Part shown: piece after piece, positions 44,684 through 54,226 of the stretch
Numbering within the stretch: the stretch's first letter is position 1
Layout: each line of letters begins with the position of its first letter
Assembly: GCA_027050775.1 (NCBI GenBank)
Contig: JALUBH010000027.1
Location: forward strand, 124,001 to 188,000
Source: Campylobacteraceae bacterium
GTDB lineage: Bacteria > Campylobacterota > Campylobacteria > Campylobacterales > Sulfurospirillaceae
DNA: 64,000 nt
Direction: 5' to 3'
Notes under the pieces: model-generated
Database searches by the model: none
What the model was told of the DNA's origin: nothing
Seen by the model: the letters and a program-made list of their open reading frames with translations, nothing else
Translations under genes and position numbers: made by a program

Positions 44684-45097
44684 CTACTTTGTTGAGTAAA
44701 CTATCGCCATTGTAACTATAATGAGCGCTGCATCTATGAGGTGTTTTCTCTTTGAAAACCTGACAAACCTACCTCTTCTTCTTTCATCATCACTTCTTAG
44801 GGATTTGAATTTTTTATATCTTCTTATAGTCATCATAAGAATTACAAACCAGACTAGAATCATAAAAATAACAGAATAGTGAATGGTAAACTTTGCAACA
44901 GCTAGAAGCACCAACCCTGTAAACAAGACAGCTGCTAGGAACATGTAATAAATAGGTAGGATAGTCCTGACTCTCTTCACAAGCCCCTTATAGTCTAACT
45001 TATCATTTATAAAAAAATAGTTTATAACAGCTAGAATCAAAAGTATGCCTACAAATGCCGTATGAAACTTTATCGTAGTGTTAAATAGTTCATCCAT
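44684..45097 (-). CDS. Hypothetical four-helix membrane protein
   Basis: The 137-aa protein has four hydrophobic segments (about 12-30, 45-66, 70-90 and 115-133 in the start used here) and a very basic loop (RRYKKFKSLRSDDERRRGRFVRFSK) before the last helix. I recognise no named family. The start chosen is ATG 45097 with AGGAGG 6 nt upstream; the TTG two codons earlier would leave too little spacing. It overlaps nothing but follows moaA by 2 nt and abuts rsmE. Confidence 0.7.
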   Translation of the reverse strand: MDELFNTTIKFHTAFVGILLILAVINYFFINDKLDYKGLVKRVRTILPIYYMFLAAVLFTGLVLLAVAKFTIHYSVIFMILVWFVILMMTIRRYKKFKSLRSDDERRRGRFVRFSKRKHLIDAALIIVTMAIVYSTK

Positions 45098-45099
45098 TT

Positions 45100-46068
45100 T
45101 CAACCTCCTGTTTCATAAAAAGCTCTATCTGATGTCTCATTTGCATCATCACTGCTCCATTTATTTTTTTCAGGCTTGTTTGCCAATACCTCTTTTAGAA
45201 TATTAGCAGCTCCTTGCACATCGCCCTTTTGAACTGCATCTTTTATACTCATAGCTTCATCAAAATACAAGCAAGGTATAAGCATACCCTCTGCTGTCAA
45301 TCTGATGCGATTGCAATCTTCACAAAAATCGTGTTTATGCGGATCTATAATACCAAATCTATAACCATCTTCCAACTCAAAAAGATGGGCTGGGGACGAG
45401 GCAACTCTACCAACCGGCTTAAATTTGTATTTTTTAGATATGATTTCTTGGATTTCATCCACACTCAAGCCTTGAAGCTTATCTTTTGCAAACTTGTTTT
45501 CCATATATTCGATATACCTTATCGGTATATTTTTCTCTCTTGCAAACTCCAGTAAATCAAGTACTTCATCATCATTTATGCCCTTTAGAGGAACTGTGTT
45601 TATCTTCACTCCCAAACCTACATGTAGAGCCCGCTCTATGCCTTCTAAAACTTTTACAAGAACATCTCTTTGTGCTATCTTCATAGCGACTCCGGCTTTT
45701 AGTGAATCAAGTGAAACATTTATTCTCTTGAGCCCGGCATCTTTTAAACTTTTTGCTGTCTCTTTGAGTAGAAATCCATTTGTAGTCAAAGCTAGATCCA
45801 TATCACTTTTATAATCACTTATCATTTTTACAAATTTATCCAAATCAGCTCTCAATAGCGGTTCTCCGCCTGTTATCCTTATCTTGTCAATTCCCTCATC
45901 AATACCAACTTTTATAAATAAAAAGAGGTCTTCAAAACTAAGCAAATTCTCTTTTGGTACCCAAGAAAACGGCTTCTCAGGCATACAATACTGACACCTA
46001 AAATTACATCTTTCCGTAACAGAAACTCTTAGATAATTTACTTTTCTCCCATATCCGTCTATTAACAT
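45100..46068 (-). CDS. moaA: GTP 3',8-cyclase (molybdopterin synthesis)
   Basis: A radical SAM enzyme that converts GTP to 3',8-cyclo-GTP, the first step of molybdenum cofactor synthesis. Radical SAM cysteines Cys21, Cys25 and Cys28 lie in CNFRCQYC. The second cluster motif is [21 protein letters not shown], and the chain ends in the functional Gly-Gly. I start it at ATG 46068 ([21 protein letters not shown], 322 aa), with AAGGT upstream. An upstream in-frame extension of 20 codons is unlike the family. Confidence 0.96.
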   Translation of the reverse strand: MLIDGYGRKVNYLRVSVTERCNFRCQYCMPEKPFSWVPKENLLSFEDLFLFIKVGIDEGIDKIRITGGEPLLRADLDKFVKMISDYKSDMDLALTTNGFLLKETAKSLKDAGLKRINVSLDSLKAGVAMKIAQRDVLVKVLEGIERALHVGLGVKINTVPLKGINDDEVLDLLEFAREKNIPIRYIEYMENKFAKDKLQGLSVDEIQEIISKKYKFKPVGRVASSPAHLFELEDGYRFGIIDPHKHDFCEDCNRIRLTAEGMLIPCLYFDEAMSIKDAVQKGDVQGAANILKEVLANKPEKNKWSSDDANETSDRAFYETGG

Positions 46069-46203
46069 ATTTTTTACCTTTTTAACTAGCCTCGCATCCG
46101 TAGAACGGTGCATAGAACGGGTCAACAAACATCTTGTAAGATTAGAAGAAGTTTATTAATTGAAGTATTATACACTTCCTAACTAACAAATTAATAAAAT
46201 TTT

Positions 46204-46211
46204 GATATAAT
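46204..46211 (+). promoter_or_regulatory. Putative -10 box of the energy-taxis pair
   Basis: GATATAAT at 46204-46211 in an A/T-rich region, 24 nt before the ATG of the PAS protein and followed by AAAGGATGG. The same octamer precedes trxC. No -35 hexamer is evident. Confidence 0.45.
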
Positions 46212-46235
46212 CACCAAAAAATAAAGGATGGTTCT

Positions 46236-46748
46236 ATGTCAAAAGCAACTCCCACAAATATAGAATTTGAACTTAGTGAACAAGATTTTTTGGTCTCCAA
46301 AACCGATAAAAGAGGTATTATAACCTACTGTAATGAACCTTTTATGAAAGCAGCTGGGGGAGAAGAGAAAGATCTTTTGGGAAAACCTCACAATGTTGTC
46401 AGACATCCAGATATGCCAAAGGCTGTATTTAAACTTTTTTGGGACAAAATTCAAGATGGAAACGAGATATTTGCTTATGTAAAAAATCTCCGTTTTGATG
46501 GGGGATTTTACTGGGTTTATGCAAATGTTACAGCATCTTTTGATGAAAAAGGCGACATCATCGGATACTACTCCGTTAGAAGAAAAGTCAATCCAAAAGG
46601 ACTAGATATCATACAACCTATATACAAAAAAATGCTTTCGATTGAAAAAAATAGCAACATAAACGATAGTGTAAGATATCTAAATGATTTATTAGAGGAA
46701 AAAGGAGTCAGTTATGAAGAGTTTTCAAATGATTTACAAAGATTATAA
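46236..46748 (+). CDS. PAS-domain energy-taxis sensor (CetB/Aer-like)
   Basis: The 170-aa soluble protein has one PAS domain (about 20-120) bearing the Aer-type signature [23 protein letters not shown] and [16 protein letters not shown]. In Aer and CetB this fold binds FAD and senses the redox state of the respiratory chain. The following gene is an MCP with a short membrane hairpin, its likely signalling partner, overlapping by 35 nt. Confidence 0.88.
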   Translation: MSKATPTNIEFELSEQDFLVSKTDKRGIITYCNEPFMKAAGGEEKDLLGKPHNVVRHPDMPKAVFKLFWDKIQDGNEIFAYVKNLRFDGGFYWVYANVTASFDEKGDIIGYYSVRRKVNPKGLDIIQPIYKKMLSIEKNSNINDSVRYLNDLLEEKGVSYEEFSNDLQRL

Positions 46749-48138
46749 ACCTCAGATTTTATTTGGGATTACACTAGCATTTATAGTGTCGTATGGTTTC
46801 TTAAATGGTGATGTAGTAAATAATTCTACTATGTTTTTAGGACTAATGGCAGGCTCGTTTTTTAGTGCTGATAAAAAATTGGGATGCAGTAAAGATTTGT
46901 ACGAAAAGATACTCGATGTGACCAATAGCGCAAGAAATGGCAACCTTGAACCAAGAATAGTAAATATAGACAAAAAAGACCCTCTATGCAAAATAGCCCT
47001 TGGAGTTAATGATATGCTTGATCAAGTAGAGGCATTTATGAGAGAAACTAAAACTTCCATAGAGTCTGCTAGTCAAGGAAAAACCTATAGAAATATTTTC
47101 AATGCAGGCTTTCGTGGTCTCTTTGAAACAAATGGAAAATACATAACAGCCGGTGTTCAAGGCATAATTGACGGAGAGAAAGGAAAGATAAAAGGCACAT
47201 TATCAAATAAATTTTCTGAACTTGGAAATGGCATTAAAGGAATCTTTGGAATCCAAGAAAATCTAAGTAATAATGTCAAGCTTATCAACGATATAGCCCA
47301 GATGTCACAACATACGGCAGACAAATCAAATGAGAGCTTAGGAGTGGTTTCTAGTATATCTGATGGTATGAAAGAGTTACTTGATTTGATCGTTAGCACA
47401 AATGAGGCTATAAACTCACTCAACGAAAGAGCGAGCGAGATAAGTTCTGTCGTAAACCTTATAAAAGACATAGCTGACCAAACAAATCTTTTAGCATTAA
47501 ATGCTGCCATAGAAGCTGCGCGAGCAGGAGAACACGGTAGAGGCTTTGCTGTTGTTGCCGATGAAGTTAGAAAACTTGCGGAGAGAACCCAAAAGGCGAC
47601 CCAAGAGATTGCCATAACCGTACAAACACTACAGCAAGAGACAAATGGTATATATGCCAATTCTGAGAGGATTGACGGTATAGCAAACAATTCAGTTGAA
47701 AATATCATCAATTTTGAGTCAACCCTAAATGAATTTAGTAAAGATGCCACAAAAACAGCAGATATATCACTCAAAGTGGAAAATAAAACATTTACAATCC
47801 TTGCAGAAATAGACCATATCGCTTTTAAGACAAAAGCTTATAGCGCAGTATTAAATGAACAAAAAGATGAAATATTTACTAATGACCACACTTGCAGACT
47901 TGGCAAATGGTATTATGATGGGGAGGGCAAAAAACTCTTTGAAAAAACAAAGAACTATCCTCTAATCAAGGAGCCTCACAAAGTAGTCCATGAAAGTGTC
48001 ACGAATAATTTGGAGATTATAAAACATGGTTTTGATATAGATAAACTTGACTTGATTATAGAGAACTTTACAGCCATGGAAAAAGCGAGTGAAAAATTAT
48101 TTAATTTACTTGATGATATGAGCGAAGAGAAAATTTAA
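46714..48138 (+). CDS. CetA-like methyl-accepting chemotaxis protein with C-terminal CZB domain
   Basis: The 474-aa receptor has two adjacent transmembrane segments (about 14-31 and 37-52) without a periplasmic ligand domain. A HAMP-like region follows (about 65-115), then a signalling coiled coil with the conserved tip [21 protein letters not shown]-terminal CZB zinc-binding domain (about 375-455; [36 protein letters not shown]) completes it. The architecture and the upstream PAS gene match the Campylobacter CetA/CetB bipartite sensor. It starts at ATG 46714 inside the PAS gene, with AAAGGAG 7 nt upstream. Confidence 0.92.
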   Translation: MKSFQMIYKDYKPQILFGITLAFIVSYGFLNGDVVNNSTMFLGLMAGSFFSADKKLGCSKDLYEKILDVTNSARNGNLEPRIVNIDKKDPLCKIALGVNDMLDQVEAFMRETKTSIESASQGKTYRNIFNAGFRGLFETNGKYITAGVQGIIDGEKGKIKGTLSNKFSELGNGIKGIFGIQENLSNNVKLINDIAQMSQHTADKSNESLGVVSSISDGMKELLDLIVSTNEAINSLNERASEISSVVNLIKDIADQTNLLALNAAIEAARAGEHGRGFAVVADEVRKLAERTQKATQEIAITVQTLQQETNGIYANSERIDGIANNSVENIINFESTLNEFSKDATKTADISLKVENKTFTILAEIDHIAFKTKAYSAVLNEQKDEIFTNDHTCRLGKWYYDGEGKKLFEKTKNYPLIKEPHKVVHESVTNNLEIIKHGFDIDKLDLIIENFTAMEKASEKLFNLLDDMSEEKI

Positions 48139-48848
48139 CTCCTATCTAAAAGACTCATCGTCCCAAAGAAATCTCTTACAGATGAGTCTTTTATGAAGCT
48201 AATATTATAAGGATGCATCGCCTCAAAGATTTTAAAATTTTTGGAATATGGTATCTTTTTTTGTATCTCTTTTGATATATTCCCTAGCATAATCAAACCA
48301 ATATCTCTGCCTTCTAACAACTTTAAAAGCTCACTTATGAAGGGCAAAAATTCTTTCACATGTAGGCGTGTATCTTTTTTATTTGTAAATATCAGAGATA
48401 TATTTAGAAGCAAGACTCCACTTTTCTCAAAGTTCTCTTTTAAGTCCATGATATTGCTTATAAGATTTTTTTTATCGACTCTTTTTATAGCATTTGGAGT
48501 TGTATCATCTTCAGATAAAATGCCTTTTGAAACCAAGAGCATTTTGATAAAATTTCTAAGACTAGTTGCTCGATTTACACTTTTACTCAACCCATTTTCG
48601 CTAAAAATTTCCCCCACTGCTCCATCTATAAAAGCATATCCTATGGCACTTTGTTCTCTAGGATATGGGTCTTGACCAAAAAGTATATATCTTGTTTTCT
48701 CTAAAGGTAAAGTTTTAAAAGCATTTAAAAAATTATCATAAGAAGGAAAATACTTTTTATCGTTTTCTAAAAAATATCTATATTGTGGTCGAAATTTACT
48801 GTAAGATTTTTCTACTATACTTTGCCAAGAGGGATCTACTCTTATCAC
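48135..48848 (-). CDS. Divergent family-1 uracil-DNA glycosylase-like protein
   Basis: The 237-aa protein has the water-activating loop FGQDPYP (57-63, catalytic Asp60), followed by AIGYAF (uracil pocket), then [13 protein letters not shown] and [11 protein letters not shown] in the places of the family strands. The C-terminal leucine-loop motif, HPSPLS in classical Ung, reads MHPYNISF here. It probably excises uracil or a related base from DNA but is clearly divergent. GTG start; the stop overlaps the convergent MCP gene by 4 nt. Confidence 0.75.
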   Translation of the reverse strand: MIRVDPSWQSIVEKSYSKFRPQYRYFLENDKKYFPSYDNFLNAFKTLPLEKTRYILFGQDPYPREQSAIGYAFIDGAVGEIFSENGLSKSVNRATSLRNFIKMLLVSKGILSEDDTTPNAIKRVDKKNLISNIMDLKENFEKSGVLLLNISLIFTNKKDTRLHVKEFLPFISELLKLLEGRDIGLIMLGNISKEIQKKIPYSKNFKIFEAMHPYNISFIKDSSVRDFFGTMSLLDRS

Positions 48849-49351
48849 TTTAGATTTGCCAACTTAAGTATCAAATCAACTTCGCCTATACCAATTCTCA
48901 AATCTTTTGCTATCATCGCCTCACTTTTTCCTTTTTTGTATTGAGAGATGATCAATTTTTCATTTGAATCAACCATATTTGGTGCTACAAAATTCACTGT
49001 TTTCTTTCCATCTTCGAGAGCGTCAATCCTCATTATCTGTTCATCTTGAAAATCACGCATTACATCTTCTATCTCTTTTATGGATTCCACCAAAGGAGCA
49101 AGTGATTTTTGGACTTCATCTGCTACTTTTGCTTTTAACTTAATTTCAATAGCATCAAATTCAAGATGTTTTTGTGAGAAAATATTTTCGATTTTTTTGG
49201 CTGTACTGTGATTTTCTCTGTTTAAATCTTCGATAATTCTTTCATAGATTTTCAATTTTCTAGATACTTCTTGATCTCTTATAAAATTCAAAAAAAAGAG
49301 CACGAGCATCAAGACACTCAATGCGATTATAGCTATCAACTCTATATTCAC
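48845..49351 (-). CDS. Membrane-anchored coiled-coil protein with C-terminal HTH-like motif
   Basis: The 168-aa protein has an N-terminal transmembrane helix (about 5-23), a long coiled coil (about 30-115) and a C-terminal segment YKKGKSEAMIAKDLRIGIGEVDLILKLA that reads like a sigma-70-region-4-type or resolvase-type helix-turn-helix. I know no named family. GTG start with GGAG 5 nt upstream. It follows the next gene without a gap and overlaps the glycosylase gene by 4 nt. Confidence 0.7.
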   Translation of the reverse strand: MNIELIAIIALSVLMLVLFFLNFIRDQEVSRKLKIYERIIEDLNRENHSTAKKIENIFSQKHLEFDAIEIKLKAKVADEVQKSLAPLVESIKEIEDVMRDFQDEQIMRIDALEDGKKTVNFVAPNMVDSNEKLIISQYKKGKSEAMIAKDLRIGIGEVDLILKLANLK

Positions 49352-49879
49352 TTATTCTCCCTTTAAGGCTTTTGCCTCTCTTATCATTATTCTTTCTCTT
49401 GCGCTCATATAAGTGCTCCAGTCCTTGATATCAGACTCATGCATCAAAACAATCTCTGCTATATCTTTATTTAATGCCCTGAAAAAAAATGGAAACTCTC
49501 TTTTTGGAAAAACAGGCATTAAGATTCGTCCATAATACCTTACATCTTGTCTCAATCCACCCTCTATCAGTTTAAAATGTTCAAATCCTATAGATTCCAC
49601 ATCTTTTTTAAACTCTAAAGCAAGATAAACTGGTTTTTCATTTTTTATAAAAGCAGTTAAATCATCAATCTTTCTATGTAATTCCACGATCAAATTTAGT
49701 AAAACCTGATCACTCTCACTTGTTTCACCCCTTGCTTTTGCAAGCTTCAACCACTGTCCGACACTGTCTTCATCGCTACTGACTAGCTTGTCAAATTCTC
49801 TTTTGTACTTCTCATCATCTTCGCCAATCTCACTGAAGTTTATCTTCAAAGGAGCCGGTACAAATCTTATATTTTCCAT
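49352..49879 (-). CDS. Hypothetical cytoplasmic protein
   Basis: A 175-aa soluble protein with a helical first half (LLNLIVELHRKIDDLTAFI) and a beta-rich second half (LRQDVRYYGRILMPVFPKREFPFFFRALN). The second half could be a PilZ-like barrel, but no RxxxR or D/NxSxxG c-di-GMP motif is visible, so I do not assign it. It is 15 nt downstream of mqnP and abuts the coiled-coil protein gene, suggesting a shared transcript. Confidence 0.65.
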   Translation of the reverse strand: MENIRFVPAPLKINFSEIGEDDEKYKREFDKLVSSDEDSVGQWLKLAKARGETSESDQVLLNLIVELHRKIDDLTAFIKNEKPVYLALEFKKDVESIGFEHFKLIEGGLRQDVRYYGRILMPVFPKREFPFFFRALNKDIAEIVLMHESDIKDWSTYMSARERIMIREAKALKGE

Positions 49880-49894
49880 CTCTTACTCCATTGC

Positions 49895-50764
49895 TTAGAT
49901 TCTATCAAACCAAATAAATATAAAAAATATGATACCTAAGTATCCATTTAAGGTAAAAAATGCCCTATCTATCTTTGAAAAATCTTTTGATACGATTTTG
50001 TGTTCATAAAAAAGTATTATAGCTGAAATTAAAACTCCCAAATATGCCCAAAAACCCAAATTTGCCAAGTATACAAAAAATAGCCAAAAAAGTATAGTTT
50101 GAAAATGAAACAGTCTAGATATAAACATAGTTGCATCTTTACCATATTTTGAAGGAATTGAAAACAGCTTGTTTTGTTTATCATACTCAATATCTTGCAA
50201 AGAGTAGAGTAAATCAAACCCTGCTACCCAGTAGCTAACGCCGATACAGAGCATAAGCGACCATATAGGTATGTCTCCGCCAATCGCAACAGCTCCGGCT
50301 ATCGGTGCCAATCCTAAAGATAGTCCCAAAACCAAATGAGCAGTCGGTGAAAATCTTTTAAAAATAGAGTATCCGCCCAATATAATCAAAATCGGGACAG
50401 AGAGCCAAAAAGCCAAAGAGTTTATAAAATACGCAACGATGATAAAAATAGCAGCATTTATCACTATAAATATCATGATATTTTTTTCGCCGATTCTGCC
50501 ATCTACGCTTGGTCTTGAAGCAGTTCTAGGATTGAACTTATCTATATCTTTATCTGCCCATCTGTTAAAACTCATGGCAAAGTTTCTAGCACTAATCGCC
50601 GCTAATAAACCTAGAAAAAGCAACCTCCAACCAAACCACATGGTGCCATTTAAAATAGAAGAGTAAACAATCATAGAGACAAAGATAAATGGCAAAGAGA
50701 AAACCGAGTGCTTAAACACAATAAGCTCTCCTATATCTTTGAGAACTTTTATAAATCTTTGCAT
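49895..50764 (-). CDS. mqnP: UbiA-family prenyltransferase, probably MqnP of menaquinone synthesis
   Basis: The 289-aa integral membrane enzyme has about eight helices and the two prenyl-diphosphate-binding motifs: NRWADKDID (67-75) and DLLYSLQDIEYD. UbiA homologues attach the isoprenoid tail to an aromatic ring. Campylobacterota make menaquinone by the futalosine route, where the prenyltransferase is MqnP, so that is the likely role. Menaquinone is the electron acceptor of the Nuo complex encoded downstream. Confidence 0.88.
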   Translation of the reverse strand: MQRFIKVLKDIGELIVFKHSVFSLPFIFVSMIVYSSILNGTMWFGWRLLFLGLLAAISARNFAMSFNRWADKDIDKFNPRTASRPSVDGRIGEKNIMIFIVINAAIFIIVAYFINSLAFWLSVPILIILGGYSIFKRFSPTAHLVLGLSLGLAPIAGAVAIGGDIPIWSLMLCIGVSYWVAGFDLLYSLQDIEYDKQNKLFSIPSKYGKDATMFISRLFHFQTILFWLFFVYLANLGFWAYLGVLISAIILFYEHKIVSKDFSKIDRAFFTLNGYLGIIFFIFIWFDRI

Positions 50765-50824
50765 ACACTACCCCACTTCAAATGTTTTAAGTTTTAATTT
50801 TACTATAAATGAGATTAAAAGTGT

Positions 50825-50830
50825 TATAAT
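50825..50830 (+). promoter_or_regulatory. Putative -10 box of miaA
   Basis: TATAAT at 50825-50830, preceded by TGT (weak extended -10) and followed by AGGAG and the ATG at 50853. The mqnP gene diverges from here. No -35 hexamer is evident. Confidence 0.45.
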
Positions 50831-50852
50831 TCATACTTTAGGAGTAAAAATA

Positions 50853-51743
50853 ATGAGAACAGTAGCAATACTAGGTCCAACTGCTAGCGGAAAAACTTCG
50901 CTATCTATAAAGCTTGCCAAAAAGTTTAACGCAAATATACTCTCTCTTGATTCACTTAGTATATATAAAGAGATAGATATAGCATCTGCAAAACCAACAT
51001 CAAACGAGAGAGAAGGTATCAGGCATTTTGGGATTGACGAGATATACCCTGATGTTAATTTTAATGTCTCAATTTTTTTTGATATATATAATAAAGCAAA
51101 AAAATATTCAGAAAAAGATGGGAAAGATCTCATTATTGTAGGCGGTACGGGCTTCTATCTAAAATCCCTTCTTACCGGTCTTAGCCAAAAACCAAATATA
51201 ACACAAGAGACAAAACAAAAAGTTGCAATTGCACTAAGAGATATAAATGATGCCTTTAAATTTATCCAAAAAAAAGACCAAACTTACGCACAAAAAATCT
51301 CTAATAGCGACTCATACAGAATTGAAAAATGGTTTGAGATATATCTTCAAAGTGGTCTTGGAGCAAGTGAGTATTTTAAACTATATAAGCAAGAACCACT
51401 TATAAAAAATATGGAGATATTTGAGATAGAGATGCAAAAAGATATACTCAAACAAAGGATTAATCTAAGAACCGAAGAGATGATAAGAAATGGCTTGATA
51501 GATGAGGTAGTCTATCTTGAAAAAACCTACACTAGAGCTCCAAACTCTATGAGATCCATAGGCATAAAAGAGACTTTAAGATTTCTTGACGGCTTCATAG
51601 GTTTAGATGGATTAAAAGAAGAAATCAGTCTAAACACCGCAAAACTAGCCAAAAGGCAGAGAACATTTAACTCCACACAATTTGCTCCGCATGTAAAAGG
51701 AGATATCAAATATATATTTGATATGCTAGTAATACCAAATTAA
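50853..51743 (+). CDS. miaA: tRNA dimethylallyltransferase
   Basis: MiaA isopentenylates A37 of tRNAs that read UNN codons. The P-loop GPTASGKT (8-15), LDSLSIYKEIDIASAKP and VGGTGFYLKSLL are diagnostic; the end has the basic KLAKRQRTF motif. I start it at ATG 50853 (MRTVAILGPTASGKTSL, 296 aa), with AGGAG 8 nt upstream. A longer in-frame reading would extend into the divergent mqnP gene. It converges on pflA with a 1-nt gap. Confidence 0.96.
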   Translation: MRTVAILGPTASGKTSLSIKLAKKFNANILSLDSLSIYKEIDIASAKPTSNEREGIRHFGIDEIYPDVNFNVSIFFDIYNKAKKYSEKDGKDLIIVGGTGFYLKSLLTGLSQKPNITQETKQKVAIALRDINDAFKFIQKKDQTYAQKISNSDSYRIEKWFEIYLQSGLGASEYFKLYKQEPLIKNMEIFEIEMQKDILKQRINLRTEEMIRNGLIDEVVYLEKTYTRAPNSMRSIGIKETLRFLDGFIGLDGLKEEISLNTAKLAKRQRTFNSTQFAPHVKGDIKYIFDMLVIPN

Positions 51744-51744
51744 A

Positions 51745-54138
51745 TCAATTGTTTAAAAGCTCTAAATTATCCTTGCATAACCCTCTCCATGAGTTTCCTT
51801 TTGGAATTTTTGTACATTCTAAAAAATACTTTCTTGCTTTCTTGGTGTTTTTTAATTTTAAATTTAATTCGCCCATTTCATATAGCACTCTAGATCTATC
51901 TTTATCATTCATTTTTTCTGCCAAGAGACCTTTTGCTATCTTTTGTGCTTTTTGTATCCTAGAGAGCCTTTTGAGGGCATCTATGTATAAAAATTCTACC
52001 TTGGGGCTATAGTAATTTACTCCAAATTTATGCTGCAAAGATATTATCTTTTTCAAGTAGCTAATAAGCAATAAATCTTCCCTCGTACTATTGGCATAAT
52101 TTGCCATTTTATAGTATGGTTCTATATTTTTGATATCATTTGGCCACTGCTTTTCTAATTTATGCGACATAGCTAATGCTTTGTTATACATTCTTTGATA
52201 AAAATAAGAATTGAATAAAGCCCTATACACAGATGCTTTAATTGGTTTTTTAACTATTTTTGAGAGTTTAAACAGATCATCTCTAAGAGAGATTATCTTG
52301 TTATATTTCTGTAATTTTTGATATGAAATTATAAGATTTTGCAACCAAACAAATTTCTCTTTTAAGTTTCTAGCCTTTAGTTTTGAATTTGATAGGTCAT
52401 TTGCTTTTTTATACCTAGCAGTGACCATAAAACAGTCAAACAGACCGTTGGAATTACCTATACTATACATATCAACAGAATTTACCTCAAGCAGATTTAT
52501 AGCATTTTGGCATCTTTTTTTCTTTAAATCTTTGTTAATCAACACTATAGATGCTTTCGTTAAAATATCTTTGCCGAGTGTAGAATTTTTATCTTCGGCA
52601 CTCAACAATAGAGGTTTCATATCTATCACATTTTTATATTTTTTTTCTCTTAAAAGTAGTTTTGCTTTTTCTATAACAGCTTTATCTTTTATGTCATTAT
52701 TGTATTTAGAAATCAACAGATTATAGTAATTTAACAATTTTGTCTGATTTGTATCTTTTATCTTAAAAAATAGTCTATCTATCGCTCTATTTACCTCATT
52801 GATATATATACCGTCTTTGTACTCTTTTTTGTACTCTTTGTACCTAGCATACGCTTTATTTACATCACCGGCTTGTGCATACCAATCACCGGCTTGCTTC
52901 AATAACAGCTCTTTGGTATCATATTCACCCTTTTTCAAATTATTTAACAACAAATCATTTAAAGTTGCGGCTATCTTTTCCAAACCGTTTGCGGCAAGTT
53001 TAACCGCTAGATTTGAAGTTGCATCTTTGTCTTTGAGAAGATATTTTTTGTTTGCATTTAAGACTTTCAGAAGATACTCTTTAGCTTTTTTAGCTTTGCC
53101 CATATTTATATTAGAATTTGCCAATCTGATTGCAGCAAGTGATGCTATGTCCAAATTTTTTGCGCTATATAGGACATCTTCGTAAAGTTTCATGGCTTTT
53201 ATTTTTTTATTTTTATTATATAAAGAATCTGCAAAATACAAGATCGCTTTTTTTGTATAAGGACTATTTTTATGTTCTGTTACCAAGATATCTAGAAAAT
53301 AGTTTGCATCAGAACTAGAATCTGCTCTCAAATAACCTTTTACCAAAATCAAAAGAACTTGAGGTATACTCTCATTTGAGGAAAATTCCCTGATCCAACT
53401 TTTTGCCAGTTTTGTCACATCGCTATTTGCATATCTATCTGAGACCGGGGAAATATTCTTTTCTATACTTATATCTATAGATTTTAGTTTATAAAGCAAT
53501 AAATCGCTCTTAAATATACTGTTTGGATACTGTTTTAAAACCCTATCTACATCTTTAACAGTGTCATCATAATCTTGATTTTTAAACTCTTTTTGAATAT
53601 CAAGATAGTACCCTATATCCTTGCCATTCATGTCAGATATCGGTGCACCATTTAAATCTACAGGACCGATATACGGTTTTAGATACTCATCATATGTCAC
53701 AGGAAAATTTATACCATCACTCTTTGAAACTTTTCCAAAAGGATATTTTTTATACAATAAAATAACCCAGTGCTTGCTCTTTGTTGCGATTTTTTCATCT
53801 GCAACATCTCTTGTATCATAAAGCTTTTCATTCAAGGGGAAAAGTTTTGAATTGTATTTCGGATCTATTTTAATATAAAATTCATTATTTTTCTCTAAAA
53901 AATCTACATCAACAAATCGAAGCTTTTTTTCTTCAATCTTTGTTTTTACTATCTTGTTAAATTTACAAATATAATTTTTCTTATCGAGTGCAAGAGGAAT
54001 TGTATGGCACTCAATAGCATCATTGTCAACGATATGTAAGATAGCGTAGGTATTCCCGTTTTCTTTTGCACTGTTTAAGTATATATTTAAAGCAAAAACT
54101 TGAATAGATACTATGAGTATTAGGATTAGAAATTTCAT
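51745..54138 (-). CDS. pflA: PflA-like flagellar motor protein (TPR-rich, exported)
   Basis: The 797-aa protein has a signal peptide (1 to about 16), a beta-rich N-terminal domain (about 20-170) and a long array of TPR-like helical repeats (about 190-790; NSPYTKKAILYFADSLYNKNKKIKAMKLYED). In Campylobacter jejuni, PflA (about 788 aa) is a periplasmic scaffold disk protein of the flagellar motor encoded directly after nuoN, exactly the position here. The name rests on architecture, length and synteny. The start ATG has no visible ribosome site and follows a 14-bp hairpin. Confidence 0.8.
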   Translation of the reverse strand: MKFLILILIVSIQVFALNIYLNSAKENGNTYAILHIVDNDAIECHTIPLALDKKNYICKFNKIVKTKIEEKKLRFVDVDFLEKNNEFYIKIDPKYNSKLFPLNEKLYDTRDVADEKIATKSKHWVILLYKKYPFGKVSKSDGINFPVTYDEYLKPYIGPVDLNGAPISDMNGKDIGYYLDIQKEFKNQDYDDTVKDVDRVLKQYPNSIFKSDLLLYKLKSIDISIEKNISPVSDRYANSDVTKLAKSWIREFSSNESIPQVLLILVKGYLRADSSSDANYFLDILVTEHKNSPYTKKAILYFADSLYNKNKKIKAMKLYEDVLYSAKNLDIASLAAIRLANSNINMGKAKKAKEYLLKVLNANKKYLLKDKDATSNLAVKLAANGLEKIAATLNDLLLNNLKKGEYDTKELLLKQAGDWYAQAGDVNKAYARYKEYKKEYKDGIYINEVNRAIDRLFFKIKDTNQTKLLNYYNLLISKYNNDIKDKAVIEKAKLLLREKKYKNVIDMKPLLLSAEDKNSTLGKDILTKASIVLINKDLKKKRCQNAINLLEVNSVDMYSIGNSNGLFDCFMVTARYKKANDLSNSKLKARNLKEKFVWLQNLIISYQKLQKYNKIISLRDDLFKLSKIVKKPIKASVYRALFNSYFYQRMYNKALAMSHKLEKQWPNDIKNIEPYYKMANYANSTREDLLLISYLKKIISLQHKFGVNYYSPKVEFLYIDALKRLSRIQKAQKIAKGLLAEKMNDKDRSRVLYEMGELNLKLKNTKKARKYFLECTKIPKGNSWRGLCKDNLELLNN

Positions 54139-54148
54139 ATTGTTATTA

Positions 54149-54183
54149 TAGCATATTAGAGCCTATTGAGCTCTAATATGCTA
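54149..54183. terminator. 14-bp perfect hairpin between nuoN and pflA
   Basis: Arms 54149-54162 and 54170-54183 pair perfectly over 14 bp with a 7-nt loop. It lies after the nuoN stop and before pflA, both on the minus strand. It is not followed by a run of T on the minus strand, so it would be an atypical terminator. It may instead be an mRNA-stabilising or processing element. On the minus strand its trailing end forms TATAAT, 6 nt before the pflA ATG. Confidence 0.5.
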
Positions 54184-54226
54184 TTTTGGCTATATAATGG
54201 GCAAAGCTCTTACAAGTGAGAGAGAC

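Noticed and set aside
46069-46128. In-frame 20-codon extension of moaA
   Set aside because: It does not resemble MoaA N-termini, and an ATG with its own ribosome site precedes the conserved sequence.
46085-46135. Direct repeat TAGAACGG upstream of moaA as an operator
   Set aside because: There are only two 8-nt copies with no symmetry, partner site or known regulator; chance cannot be excluded.
47157-47774. A 205-codon open frame on the minus strand inside the MCP gene
   Set aside because: It is antisense to the highly conserved MCP signalling region; the peptide is Ser/Ala-rich and resembles no family, as expected for a shadow frame.
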